Notes under the pieces: model-generated
Seen by the model: the letters and a program-made list of their open reading frames with translations, nothing else
Databases searched by the model: none
What the model was told of the DNA's origin: nothing
Shown: positions 51,321-60,275 of the stretch, one piece after another
Numbering within the stretch: the first letter of the stretch is position 1
Layout: every line of letters starts with the position of its first letter
Translations under genes and position numbers: made by a program
Assembly (NCBI RefSeq): GCF_043575855.1
Contig: NZ_CP144375.1
Coordinates: 8,804,001 to 8,868,000 of the forward strand
Direction: 5' to 3'
Source: Kutzneria buriramensis
Lineage (GTDB): Bacteria; Actinomycetota; Actinomycetes; Mycobacteriales; Pseudonocardiaceae
DNA: 64,000 nt

Positions 51321-52448
51321 TCACCCCGATCTGAGCTCCGGTGGCGTGAACGCCGGCAGCCCCTCGACGATCTCCACCGTCCACCGGGTGTGGTGGACCA
51401 TCCTGTGGTGCATCGAGCACGCCAGCACCAGGTTGTCGAGCTCGGTGGGTCCTCCGTCGGCCCAGTGGATCACGTGGTGTGCGTGGCATTGTCTAGGTCT
51501 GCGGTGACATCCCGGGAACGCGCACCCTTTGTCCCGGACGATCAGTGCCCGTCGTATGGCGTTCGGCACGGTCCGGTGACGTCGTCCGATGCTCATCGGC
51601 ACGGAGTTCTCTTCCAGGATGTACCGCATGGCATTGCAGTCACAGGCGATGCGCCGGGCCGAGGTGGCGTGGATGTGGTCGCAGCCCTCGACCTGCGCCG
51701 TGCCCAGCTGGTCCAGGAAGTCCCGCACGTTCATGGTGATCGCCAGGTGCGGCCGTTCGCCGCCTTCGTCGGGCAGCTTGTCGCTGGTGGCGGCCAGTTC
51801 GATGATGTCGGCGAATGCGTCGCCTTGGCGTTGCGGCGTGGTGCGGGTGTCGCCGGCCTTCGGCTTGGCCAACGGGCTGATCAGGGCGGCCAGTAGCGCG
51901 CCGGCTTCGGAGTCGATGCTGCCCCGGAACGCGACCGACCCGTCGGCGCGGTTGTTGAAGTGGAACTCCCGCTTCGGAGCGGCGAGGTCGTCATTGGGTT
52001 CTGGCCCGTCCTGGTCGAGCAGGACCAGGATCCGTTTGGCGGCCAAGCGGAACTGGTGCAGCTGAAGATTGGAGTGCTGAAGCAGCTCCGCTTCGACCTT
52101 GTCACGGTCCAGGATCGGCGCTTGAGCCAGTGTCTGGTCCAGCACCGTGAGCCGATCGGCGTCCAGTTCGCCGGCGCGGGCAGCGTCTCGAACCGCCTCG
52201 CGGCCGAAGAGTTGCGCGTGGGCAACGATCTGCAACGCGTCCTTCTTGGTGACCCGCAACTGGGTTTGGACCTGTGCGACCAGTGAGACTCGGTCTTCTT
52301 TGGAGCGGCCGGTGCGGTTCCAGAGTTCGGCGACCATCTCCACCAACCGCGTGTAGGCGGTGCGACGAAGGTCCTGGGCTTCACCACAGGCGTGCCAGAG
52401 CGGCGTGTCGTCCATCCGCCATGCGGCGGTGTCCCAGCTCGCTTCCAT
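51321..52448 (-). CDS. HNH endonuclease of the DUF222 (13E12-like) family
   Basis: A 375-residue protein with an N-terminal DUF222 domain and a C-terminal HNH nuclease: CAFPGCHRRPRQCHAHHVIH, then WADGGPTELDNLVLACSMHH, containing the zinc cysteines and the H-N-H residues. Such genes occur in many copies in actinobacterial genomes and behave as possibly mobile elements; the target is unknown. ATG at 52448 chosen; the upstream in-frame extension lacks similarity. Confidence 0.88.
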   Translation of the reverse strand: MEASWDTAAWRMDDTPLWHACGEAQDLRRTAYTRLVEMVAELWNRTGRSKEDRVSLVAQVQTQLRVTKKDALQIVAHAQLFGREAVRDAARAGELDADRLTVLDQTLAQAPILDRDKVEAELLQHSNLQLHQFRLAAKRILVLLDQDGPEPNDDLAAPKREFHFNNRADGSVAFRGSIDSEAGALLAALISPLAKPKAGDTRTTPQRQGDAFADIIELAATSDKLPDEGGERPHLAITMNVRDFLDQLGTAQVEGCDHIHATSARRIACDCNAMRYILEENSVPMSIGRRHRTVPNAIRRALIVRDKGCAFPGCHRRPRQCHAHHVIHWADGGPTELDNLVLACSMHHRMVHHTRWTVEIVEGLPAFTPPELRSG

Positions 52449-52689
52449 GCCTCCATTCTGCCGCGCTGACCAGGCGTTTCTCGTTGCTGAGGCTAGGAGT
52501 ACACGATGGAGTGGCCGGTTCCCGAACGGTCTGGTAAGCGCTTTTCGGTGCACCTCGCACCACTCTCGACCTCGCTCACTTGTCCCAAGCCCCCTGTAGA
52601 CGGGACCACCCCGCGAACCGCGTTGGGCTTGACCCGTTTTGGCGGACATCTCGATGTTGCCCCGGCTTCACGGACTCGCTGGTGAGGAG

Positions 52690-53122
52690 ACCCGACTCGA
52701 CGGATGAGTGGCTTCGACTCTATCGGGCTCAACCAGTCCAGGGCGGAGTGCCGTCGACGTCGGTGGTAGAACCCTTCGATGTACTCGAAAATCGCGTTGG
52801 CGAGTTCGACCCGGGTCCTCCAGTGTTGCCGGTCCAACAGCTCGGTCTGTAGCCGTGCCCAGAACGCCTCGGCCACCGCGTTGTCATACGGATCTCCGAC
52901 CATGCCCAGTGAGGGCGGCAACCCGGCATGGCGAGCGCGTTCGGTGAAGGCCCACGAGGTGAACTGCGTGCCGTGATCCGCGTGGATGATCCCCTCAGGG
53001 ATCCGGCCGGCGGCACCACGAGCATCGATGGCCATCCCGAGCGCGGTGGCCAGGTCGGCTCGTTGCCGTGAATCAATGGCCCAGCCGGCTACCCGGCGGG
53101 AGTAGGCGGCGGAGACCGCTAC
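52690..53122 (-). pseudogene. IS3-family transposase remnant (OrfB C-terminal part)
   Basis: The reading frame on the minus strand holds the second half of an IS3-type DDE integrase: SRRVAGWAIDSRQRADLATA, IIHADHGTQFTSWAFTERA (second Asp), GDPYDNAVAEAFWARLQTEL (Glu) and FYHRRRRHSALDWLSP near the end. The region with the first catalytic Asp and the whole helix-turn-helix OrfA are missing, replaced by unrelated low-complexity codons, so the element is dead. TGTCCGCCAAAACGGGTCAA, on the minus strand near 52630-52650, may be one terminal inverted repeat. Confidence 0.8.
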
Positions 53123-53238
53123 TGGGCCTTCATGACAGCAGCAGCAGCAACGACCCGCTACGGACCGAAGGCCCTCGGCTAAGGGCTGTCCGTAAAGCCA
53201 GGTGCGCCTTCCCGACCGCCCCGGTAGCGTGCATCGAC

Positions 53239-53754
53239 ATGGCATCGGAACTGGCACGCCCTCCGCTCCAGGCGGACGAACGTACCGCGCTGGTCGGCTG
53301 GCTGGACCTGCAGCGGCAGATTCTGCGCTGGAAATGCGAGGGGCTGAACGACGACGATGCTCACCGCTCGGTCATCCCGACCTCACCGGCCATGACGATG
53401 GCCGGTCTCATCTCCCATATGCGCTGGACCGAGCACACGTGGCTGGTGGTGCTGTTCCTCGGCGAAGAAGAGAAGCTGAACCCGTCATTCGACGAGTCGA
53501 GCGAGGATGCCGACTGGCACACCGAAGGCCGCCCCGTCGCCGAGCTCCTCGCGGAGTATGAGGCCCAGTGCGCCCGCAGTAACGAGATCGTCTCCGCGGC
53601 CTCCCTGGACGACGTCGGCCGCCACCCCGGCTTCCGCGCCGGCAGTGCCAACCTCCGCTGGATGCTCATCCATCTCGTCGAGGAGACGGGGCGGCACGCA
53701 GGGCACGCGGACATCGTGCGGGAGCTGCTCGACGGCACGAAGGGCTATTTCTAA
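53239..53754 (+). CDS. DinB-family (DUF664) protein
   Basis: A 171-residue DinB-like four-helix protein of the DUF664 group. Metal-ligand candidates are the His of MAGLISHMRWTEHTWL and the terminal EETGRHAGHADIVRELLDG, the usual pattern. Related proteins are thiol S-transferase-like (mycothiol- or bacillithiol-dependent); the reaction is not established here. It lies between two transposon remnants, so it may have arrived with them or been an insertion target flank. Confidence 0.88.
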   Translation: MASELARPPLQADERTALVGWLDLQRQILRWKCEGLNDDDAHRSVIPTSPAMTMAGLISHMRWTEHTWLVVLFLGEEEKLNPSFDESSEDADWHTEGRPVAELLAEYEAQCARSNEIVSAASLDDVGRHPGFRAGSANLRWMLIHLVEETGRHAGHADIVRELLDGTKGYF

Positions 53755-53819
53755 GGCGCAGTGACATGATCTTGCTACGGCTGGCGTGATCACGGCGTCC
53801 GAGCCGTTCTGAACAGGCC

Positions 53820-53992
53820 CGTTCACAGAACTGAGCCCGCGACTGTTCCGCAAGCTGATCACCGCGGTTTGGCGCGAGGAGGCGGATCCGGTGCGCAAGG
53901 GTCGACCGCGGAGCCTGCCGCTGGAGGGCCGGTTTCCGTCTGGTGACCGCCTATTGGCGCGCAAACTTGACCCCTGCGGCAGCTCTTAGCCA
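53820..53992 (+). pseudogene. IS5-family transposase remnant (N-terminal, frameshifted)
   Basis: Frame one reads FTELSPRLFRKLITAVWREE and GRPRSLPLEGRF, the start of IS5-type (IS4-like) transposases; the similarity then continues in another frame as RLVTAYWRANLTPAAAL, so a one-base frameshift separates the two parts. Nothing of the catalytic domain remains. Positions 53993-54178 hold no gene I can support; they are less GC-rich than their surroundings. Confidence 0.6.
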
Positions 53993-54178
53993 GAGATACG
54001 CAGCCCAATCAAAGTCGACACTCCGAGATATGGCAGGAAAAGAACCGGCACACGCTGCCACGGTCAAGGAACTGCCACGAGTTTGAGACTGATCTCAGCG
54101 ACATCGCCATGAGACAACGGAAAAACCGCAGGTCAATCAACATCGACATGTCACCGGCGGTAAGACCCTACAACGCAA

Positions 54179-54216
54179 GATCGCCCTCGCTACTATGAAC
54201 AGCAGCGAGGGCGATC
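54179..54216 (-). terminator. Terminator of the beta-propeller gene
   Basis: GATCGCCCTCGCT and AGCGAGGGCGATC form a perfect 13-base stem with a 12-base loop, 18 bases beyond the stop of the leftward gene. In that direction the following bases (TTGCGTTGTAG) are moderately T-rich. Confidence 0.75.
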
Positions 54217-54234
54217 AGTGCCGGCGTCCGAACC

Positions 54235-56679
54235 TCAGTGCCTGTAGTCGTAGTCCGGTGCGGTCAGACTTCCCGGCGTCACCAACAGGTCCGCATTCCC
54301 CGTCACCCCGGGATTCGCCCCGTCCACCGAAGCCTGCACGGTACGAGGGCCGAGCTCGCTCAACGGGAACACCAGCAGTGACGTGGTGAAACCGCCGTTC
54401 CCATCCGTCTTACTGGTCGCCGACTCCGGGAAACCGCCCGCATACCGCACCGAGATCCCGCTGGAGGGAGCGAACCCGGTCCCGGTCACGGTGATCACCG
54501 CCCCCGGGGCCCCGACCTCGGGGCTCAGCTTGATCGAGGGAATCGCCACGGATCCGCTCAACGCGACCAGATGCGGCGACCCCACGGCATTGTCGTCGAA
54601 CTTCAACGCCGCCGTCCGCTGATCGGGCGTGGTAGCCGCGGCCAACCGACCGGTGGGGCTGAACCTGACGACCACCTGGCACGACTGTCCGGGTTGGACA
54701 CTTGTGCAGCCGTTGGTCACCACCGAGAAGTCACCGTTCTGCGTCCCCGAAACCACGGACACGCCAGTCACGACCAGCGCCGAAGCGCCGCCGTTGACCA
54801 CGGTCACCGTCTTCTGCACGTTCTTCGCCAACGGCAGCTGCTGCCCGAAGTCCAAGGGATCGGGGCTTGCGGCGAAGGATGGCAGCCGCTGGACGACCGG
54901 CGTGCCGACGCCCTTCAGCGCGACGGTGAACAGCCGCCCGCTTCCCTTGGCGCGCAACGTCAAAGTGCCGGTGCGGGCGACAGTGTCCGTCGGTGAGAAC
55001 CGAACCGTCACCAAGCACGTGTCCACGCCGTTCAGGGCCCCGGTGGTGCAGGTCTGACCACCCACCGAGAACGGAGCCCCGTTCACGGTCACCTGGTCGA
55101 AGCTCAACGGACCGAAGGCGGTGTGGTGCACGGTGACGGTCTGCTCCGCCGTCTGCCCGATGGTCACGGACCCGAAGTCGACGGGGTCGGCCAGCATCCC
55201 GGGCTGGAACGTCCGCACGAACGAGTCCCGGGCCTTGTTGGTGTCACCGGTGACCAGGTCATCGGCATCGGAGTCGAACGCCACCGACGAGCCGTCGCCG
55301 GCCAGCACGGGCAGAACACTGTCGCCGTCCCCAGGAGCGGACTTCAGGCCGGCGGACGCCAGTTCGGGGTGCTGCGACGTCACCAGGTTCACCACAACCA
55401 CCTGGCACGCCTGGAATGTCGGCCCGGGCGCGGACGACGACGCCAGCACGGCGGACTTCTTGAGCAGGCCGATCGGCTCCGGGTGGAAGCAGTTGAACGG
55501 ACCCACGGTCCCGGTGCTCTCCGTGATCTGCGGACTGTCGGTCGCGAACGCCAGGTAGTGGCCGTCAGCGGACAGCGCCGGATACCGGCCGTCGTGTTCG
55601 GCGCCGGCAAGGTCCTTTGACGCTACGGACGTCTTCGTCACGGCCCCAGGGCCGGTGGCGCGGTCGACGAGGTGCACGACTGCGCTGGCCTCATCGCCAG
55701 CGGCGTTCAGGCTCGTGAAGGCCACGCGCCCGCCGTCCCTCGACGTCGTCGGCTCGAAGTACCGGGCCCGCGAATCGAGCGGGTTCCCGTCCGTGCCTAC
55801 GTCCAGGCGCGTGACCTTCTTGGAGCGAAGGTCGTTGCTGACGATGGCGTAGAACTCGCCGTCGGTCAGATCCGACTGGTACCGAACGGAAGCGAGCAGC
55901 TGGCTGCCGTCGGCGGACAGCGCGGGATCGCAGAAGTCCTCGGTACGGGAATCGGGCAGCGGCATCGTCTCGTTCACGGAGTCGGTCGCGGCGGGCGCCG
56001 ACAACGCGCCGTTGGCCGCCTTGTGCAACGTGGTCGCCACCAACGTGTCCTGCTGCACGGCGCTGCTGTAGCAGCCCCACCCCTCGAGCCACGCGATGCG
56101 ACCGGCGTCGGCGGACAGCCGCGGCGAATGCGCCTGCTCGCCACCCTCGCCATGGACCCGCACGTCCGGCGGCAGCACGCTGACGGTGGTCGTCGCGCAC
56201 TGCGCGTTCAACGAAGGACCCCGGTCGCACACGACGATCGCGCTACGGCCGTCGCCGGCGCTGTCGGAGATGTTGCCGGCCTCGGTGGTGTACGCGATGT
56301 ACCGCCCGTCCGCGGAGATCGACGGCTCGGAGCTGTTCCCCCGCCCCGGCGCGCCCTCCGGCCCGGTGCTGATCAGCGTCGTGGTGCCACCGACCAGGTC
56401 CCGCACGTACACGTCGGTGAAGTCGCTCTCGGCGTCCCTCGGGTCCAGCCGGACGCCCTGGAACGCCACGAACCGGCCGTCGGCCGACAGCGCGTTCTGC
56501 GAGCCGCCGCCGGTGGCCTGGGATCCGTCATTGCGCACCGAGGCGCGCACGGTCGTGCCGGGCGACACGGCCGCGTCGGCGGCCGACCGCTGGCCGATCA
56601 CGAGCAGGACGGTCGTCGCCACCAGGAGGCCGACCGCCGCCACGAGGGCGACCAGGGGCCCGCGGACATGCAAGCTCAT
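54235..56679 (-). CDS. Exported or membrane-anchored beta-propeller and Ig-like protein
   Basis: An 814-residue protein. Residues 10-30 (LVALVAAVGLLVATTVLLVI) form a signal or anchor helix. About residues 40-480 have PD40/TolB-like propeller repeats (ALSADGRFVAFQG, SISADGRYIAYTT, ALSADGHYLAFATD). Two choice-of-anchor type Ig-like domains follow (DFGSVTIGQTAEQTVTVHHT and DFGQQLPLAKNVQKTVTVVN), then an IPT-like domain (PEVGAPGAVITVTGTGFAPS). No enzymatic residue is visible; a role in cell-surface binding is likely. Divergent from the Ig-like membrane protein gene, with which it shares about 150 bases of upstream DNA. Its last codons encode PDYDYRH. Confidence 0.75.
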   Translation of the reverse strand: MSLHVRGPLVALVAAVGLLVATTVLLVIGQRSAADAAVSPGTTVRASVRNDGSQATGGGSQNALSADGRFVAFQGVRLDPRDAESDFTDVYVRDLVGGTTTLISTGPEGAPGRGNSSEPSISADGRYIAYTTEAGNISDSAGDGRSAIVVCDRGPSLNAQCATTTVSVLPPDVRVHGEGGEQAHSPRLSADAGRIAWLEGWGCYSSAVQQDTLVATTLHKAANGALSAPAATDSVNETMPLPDSRTEDFCDPALSADGSQLLASVRYQSDLTDGEFYAIVSNDLRSKKVTRLDVGTDGNPLDSRARYFEPTTSRDGGRVAFTSLNAAGDEASAVVHLVDRATGPGAVTKTSVASKDLAGAEHDGRYPALSADGHYLAFATDSPQITESTGTVGPFNCFHPEPIGLLKKSAVLASSSAPGPTFQACQVVVVNLVTSQHPELASAGLKSAPGDGDSVLPVLAGDGSSVAFDSDADDLVTGDTNKARDSFVRTFQPGMLADPVDFGSVTIGQTAEQTVTVHHTAFGPLSFDQVTVNGAPFSVGGQTCTTGALNGVDTCLVTVRFSPTDTVARTGTLTLRAKGSGRLFTVALKGVGTPVVQRLPSFAASPDPLDFGQQLPLAKNVQKTVTVVNGGASALVVTGVSVVSGTQNGDFSVVTNGCTSVQPGQSCQVVVRFSPTGRLAAATTPDQRTAALKFDDNAVGSPHLVALSGSVAIPSIKLSPEVGAPGAVITVTGTGFAPSSGISVRYAGGFPESATSKTDGNGGFTTSLLVFPLSELGPRTVQASVDGANPGVTGNADLLVTPGSLTAPDYDYRH

Positions 56680-56722
56680 GGGCCAGAAGCTAGGGCAGCG
56701 CCGACGAACCCGCCGCCAGCCA

Positions 56723-56762
56723 ACAGGCGTCCTTCGGGCCGCCGCTGCTCGCCCCTAGGTGC
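56723..56762 (+). promoter_or_regulatory. Two-box upstream element, second occurrence
   Basis: ACAGGCGTCCTTCGGG (56723-56738) and CGCCCCTAGGTGC (56750-56762) repeat the element found before the sheath gene at 38117-38157. Flanking bases also agree in part (GTCGCTG about 40 bases further on in both). See the finding on a shared regulon. Confidence 0.55.
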
Positions 56763-56833
56763 GAACCGGGTTGCACCCAGGCGCTCCCGAACGTCGCTGC
56801 CCCCGATCGTGCCAGCGTCCGACACTTTTCGCC

Positions 56834-58105
56834 ATGGGTGCCATCACGTCGCTCGAACAGCCGAGCCTGGCCGTCAATCCCGGCGAGCAGGCCCACTGTG
56901 TCGTGCAGATCCGCAACACCGGCAGCATCGTGGACCAGTTCGCCGTGGACGTCATCGGCGACGCGCAGCAGTGGGCGACCGCCGAGCCGCGCGTCGTGAA
57001 CCTGATGCCCGGCGACATGGGCACCGTGTCGCTGACCTTCGCCCCGCCGCGCAGCTCGGAGGCGCGCGCGGGGCAGACGCCGTTCGGCGTCCGCGTGAAG
57101 TCCCGGGAGGACCCGGAGGGCTCGGTCGTCGACGAGGGCGTGATCACCGTCGCCCCGTTCATCGACCTGCGCGCCGAGGTGACGCCGCGCACCTCGCACG
57201 GCCGGATGAGCGGCCGGCACGAGCTGGTGATCGACAACCTCGGCAACTGCCCGGCCGAGGTCGAGCTGATCGCCACCGACACCGAGGAGCGGCTGTCCTT
57301 CCGCTTCCGGCAGCCGACGCTGACGGTGGAGCCCGGCACGGCGGCGTTCGTGCCGTTCACGGCCAAGCCGCACAAGCGGTACCTGCGCGGGGCGGAGCGC
57401 AAGCACCAGTTCCAGGCCACGGTGCTGACCACCGGCGGCGAGCCGGTCAACGCGGACGGCGCGTTCATCCAGAACCAGTTGCTGCCCAAGTGGCTGCTGC
57501 CGGCGCTGGCCGCGCTGCTGGCGTTGATCATCCTGGCCGTCGCGCTGTGGTTCACGGTGATCAAGCCGGAGGTGCAGTCCACGGCCAAGGAGGCGGCGCA
57601 GGAGCAGGTGACGCCGGTCATCTCCATCGCCAACCAGGCCCAGCAGCAGGCGTCCTCGGCGCAGCAGCAGGCCTCCCAGGCGCAGGCGGCGGCCGGCGGC
57701 GGCGCGCCGAAGCCGGGCACGCCGGGCACGGGCACGGGGACCGGCGCGGGCGACGTGCCCGGCACGGACACCGACTTCCGTATCGTGGCCAACGCCCCGG
57801 TGACCGCGGATCCCAACAACTTCAAGAAGTTCGGCATGGACACGCCGCCGCCGGCGGACAAGACCCTTGTGGTGACGGACTTCCTGCTCCAGAACCCGTA
57901 CGGTGACACCGGCATCATCCGGCTCCAGCGGGACAACCAGGTGCTGGCGGAGTTCGGCCTCGGCAACTTCCGGGCCTTCGACTACCACGTCGGCCAGACC
58001 TGGCGGTTCGCCCCGGGACAGCACCTCGTGATCACGGTCAACTGCGCGTCGGCGACCTCGGGCACCTGCCGCAGCTCGGCCTCGTTCTCCGGTAAAATCC
58101 AGTAG
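56834..58105 (+). CDS. Ig-like single-pass membrane protein, probable eCIS regulon member
   Basis: A 423-residue protein. The N-terminal 210 residues are two Ig-like domains of the COG1470 type (VNPGEQAHCVVQIRNTGSIV, GRHELVIDNLGNCPAEVELI). A transmembrane helix spans about 219-242 (LLPALAALLALIILAVALWF), then a Gln/Ala coiled stretch and Gly/Pro/Thr spacer, and a C-terminal beta domain (about 315-423). With no signal peptide the N-terminal half is probably cytoplasmic and the C-terminus outside. Proteins of this kind, labelled hydrolytic protein, accompany Streptomyces injection loci as I recall. The shared upstream element supports co-regulation with the sheath operon. Confidence 0.7.
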   Translation: MGAITSLEQPSLAVNPGEQAHCVVQIRNTGSIVDQFAVDVIGDAQQWATAEPRVVNLMPGDMGTVSLTFAPPRSSEARAGQTPFGVRVKSREDPEGSVVDEGVITVAPFIDLRAEVTPRTSHGRMSGRHELVIDNLGNCPAEVELIATDTEERLSFRFRQPTLTVEPGTAAFVPFTAKPHKRYLRGAERKHQFQATVLTTGGEPVNADGAFIQNQLLPKWLLPALAALLALIILAVALWFTVIKPEVQSTAKEAAQEQVTPVISIANQAQQQASSAQQQASQAQAAAGGGAPKPGTPGTGTGTGAGDVPGTDTDFRIVANAPVTADPNNFKKFGMDTPPPADKTLVVTDFLLQNPYGDTGIIRLQRDNQVLAEFGLGNFRAFDYHVGQTWRFAPGQHLVITVNCASATSGTCRSSASFSGKIQ

Positions 58106-58115
58106 AATCGGCCGT

Positions 58116-58589
58116 ATGACGGAGCGCAGGCCCGCCGGTGTCAACTTCGAGACGTGGCTGGACAAGCAGATCCGTGAGGGGGAACAGCGGGGGGAGTTCG
58201 ACAACCTTCCGGGCAAGGGGAAACCGCTGCCCGACCGTGGCGAGCTGCGCGACCCGGACTGGTGGGCGCGCAGCTACCTCGCGCGTGAGGGTGGCCCGAC
58301 CGAGGCCTTGCTGCCGACGTCGCTCCAGCTGCGCAAGGAAGTCGAGCGACTGTCGGAAACGGTGCGGGACATGCCGTCGGAGCGGCTGGTGCGGGAGCAT
58401 GTCGCCGACCTGAACAAGCGCATCGCCGCCTGGCTGCGGTCGCCGAGCGGGCCGCACGTCCGGGTCGGCCCGCAGAACGCCGACGCGGTGGTCGCCGAGT
58501 GGCGCGCGGCCAAGGCCACGCCACGGCCGGTGCTGGCGACACCCGAGCCCGGGAAGAAGCGCCGCTGGTGGAACCGGCGGATGTCCTGA
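58116..58589 (+). CDS. DUF1992 (DnaJ homologue subfamily C-like) protein
   Basis: A 157-residue DUF1992 protein; the family signature is clear in ETWLDKQIREGEQRGEFDNL and PGKGKPLPDRGELRDPDWW. Function is unknown; the eukaryotic relatives are DNAJC28 proteins but no J domain is present. Starts 10 bases after the membrane protein gene, so it may be co-transcribed with it. Confidence 0.88.
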   Translation: MTERRPAGVNFETWLDKQIREGEQRGEFDNLPGKGKPLPDRGELRDPDWWARSYLAREGGPTEALLPTSLQLRKEVERLSETVRDMPSERLVREHVADLNKRIAAWLRSPSGPHVRVGPQNADAVVAEWRAAKATPRPVLATPEPGKKRRWWNRRMS

Positions 58590-58653
58590 TACGTGGGTAT
58601 CGTGGCCTGATGGACACGGGCGCGGCGGCACCGCGGACAGCACGATCGGTGCC

Positions 58654-59277
58654 ATGACCATCGATATCCCCGACACCGGGCTCGCCCGCGCGGCCACCGA
58701 GTTCGTCCGCGACCAGACGTCCGACCTGGTCTTCGACCACTCCCGGCGGGTCTACCACTGGGGCAGCCTCCAGGGCCGCAACCGGGACCTCAGCGTCGAC
58801 CCGGAGCTGCTCTACGTCGCCGCCATGTTCCACGACATCGGCCTGGGCGAGAAGCACCGCACCAGCGGCCGCCGCTTCGAGGTGGACGGCGCGGACGCGG
58901 CCCGGGACTTCCTGCGCGGCCACGGCGTCCCCGACGACAGCGTCCGCCGCGTGTGGACGGCGATCGCGCTGCACACCACGCCCGGCATCCCGGAGTTCAT
59001 GGAGCCGGAGGTCGCGCTGCTCACCGCCGGCGTCGAGTACGACGTGCTCGGCATCGGCTTCCACGACATCGACCCGGACACCCGCGCCGAGGTGGTCGCG
59101 CTGCACCCCCGCCCGGACTTCAAGCGCCGCATCCTGAAGGCCTTCACGGAGGGCATCGCGTCCAGGCCGGAGACCACCTTCGGCAACGTCAAGGCGGACG
59201 TCCTCCAGCACTACCTGCCCGGCTTCGAGCGCGGCGACTTCGTGGAGGCGATCGTGAACTCGGCCTGGCCGGAATGA
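58654..59277 (+). CDS. HD-domain hydrolase
   Basis: A 207-residue metal-dependent phosphohydrolase-fold protein. HD residues are seen in VFDHSRRVYHW, then AAMFHDIGLGEKH, and later histidines in ALHTTPGIPEFM. It resembles cyanamide-hydratase-like HD proteins, though the substrate is not assigned. Overlaps the following regulator gene by four bases (ATGA), so the two form a unit and the regulator may control it. Confidence 0.85.
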   Translation: MTIDIPDTGLARAATEFVRDQTSDLVFDHSRRVYHWGSLQGRNRDLSVDPELLYVAAMFHDIGLGEKHRTSGRRFEVDGADAARDFLRGHGVPDDSVRRVWTAIALHTTPGIPEFMEPEVALLTAGVEYDVLGIGFHDIDPDTRAEVVALHPRPDFKRRILKAFTEGIASRPETTFGNVKADVLQHYLPGFERGDFVEAIVNSAWPE

Positions 59278-60236
59278 GCCGTCACCTGATGGTCGTGTTG
59301 GCCTTCGACGGCGTGCAGCTACTCGACGTCGCCGGTCCGGTCGACGTGCTGAACACCGCCAACGAACAGGGCGCCGACTACCAGGTCCTGATCGCCTCGC
59401 TCACCGGCGACGCCGTCCGCACGTCGGCGGGCGTCCGGATCGCCGCCGACGTCGCGTTGGCGGACGTGCCGCGCAAGGTCGGCACGGTGTTCGTGCCGGG
59501 GACGCCGGACTGGCTGCGCGCCATCGCGGACCGGCCGCTGACCGACGCCGTCCGCGACCTGGCCGACCGCGCGGAGCGGGTGGCCGGCGTGTGCGCGGGG
59601 ACGTTCCCGCTGGCCGAGGCGGGGCTGCTGGACGGCCGCAAGGTGGCCACGCACTGGGCGCTCGCCGACGTGCTGGCCCGCCGCTATCCGCTGGTCACGG
59701 TGGAGCCGGATCCGCTGTTCGTCCGGGACGGCAAGATCATCACCTCCGCGGGCATCACCGCCGGCATCGACCTGACGGTGTCGCTGGTCGAGGACGACCA
59801 CGGCGCCGACCTGGCCCGGGCCGTCGCGAGGCACCTGGTGGTGTTCATGGCCCGGCCGGGCGGGCAGTCGCAGTTCAGCGCCCGCCTCGGCCCGCGCAAC
59901 CCGCGCAGTGAGGCCGTCCGGCAGGTGATGGACGCGATCGTCGCCGATCCGGCGGGCCCGCACCGCCTCGAGGACCTCGCCGCCATGGCCAACCTCAGCG
60001 GTCGGCACCTGACGCGGCTGTTCACCGCCGAGATCGGCAGCACGCCGGCGGAGTTCGTCGACTCGGTGCGGGTGGAGGCCGCCCGCGCGCTGCTGGAGGG
60101 CGGCAGCGACGCCGTCGACCTGGTCGCGCGCCGGGTCGGACTGGGCTCCGCGGAATCGCTGCGGCGGCTGTTCCTGCGCACGCTCGCCGTCACGCCGAGC
60201 GCCTACCGAGCCCGTTTCCGCACCTCACGACGCTGA
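59274..60236 (+). CDS. GlxA-type AraC-family regulator
   Basis: A 320-residue transcription factor: an N-terminal DJ-1/PfpI domain (about 1-175, with VAGVCAGTFPLAEAGLLDGR at the nucleophile elbow) followed by an AraC double helix-turn-helix (ANLSGRHLTRLFTAEIGSTP to VTPSAYRARFR). It probably senses a small metabolite and regulates the HD-hydrolase gene it overlaps. Its stop is within the left arm of the following terminator. Confidence 0.9.
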   Translation: MSRHLMVVLAFDGVQLLDVAGPVDVLNTANEQGADYQVLIASLTGDAVRTSAGVRIAADVALADVPRKVGTVFVPGTPDWLRAIADRPLTDAVRDLADRAERVAGVCAGTFPLAEAGLLDGRKVATHWALADVLARRYPLVTVEPDPLFVRDGKIITSAGITAGIDLTVSLVEDDHGADLARAVARHLVVFMARPGGQSQFSARLGPRNPRSEAVRQVMDAIVADPAGPHRLEDLAAMANLSGRHLTRLFTAEIGSTPAEFVDSVRVEAARALLEGGSDAVDLVARRVGLGSAESLRRLFLRTLAVTPSAYRARFRTSRR

Positions 60237-60265
60237 CGTTGATCGGTGCCGCCGATCAACGTCAG
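60233..60265. terminator. Bidirectional terminator
   Basis: CTGACGTTGATCGG pairs perfectly with CCGATCAACGTCAG around a five-base loop, overlapping the stop of the GlxA-type gene and ten bases from the stop of the convergent gene. Confidence 0.8.
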
Positions 60266-60275
60266 AGCGTGACGG

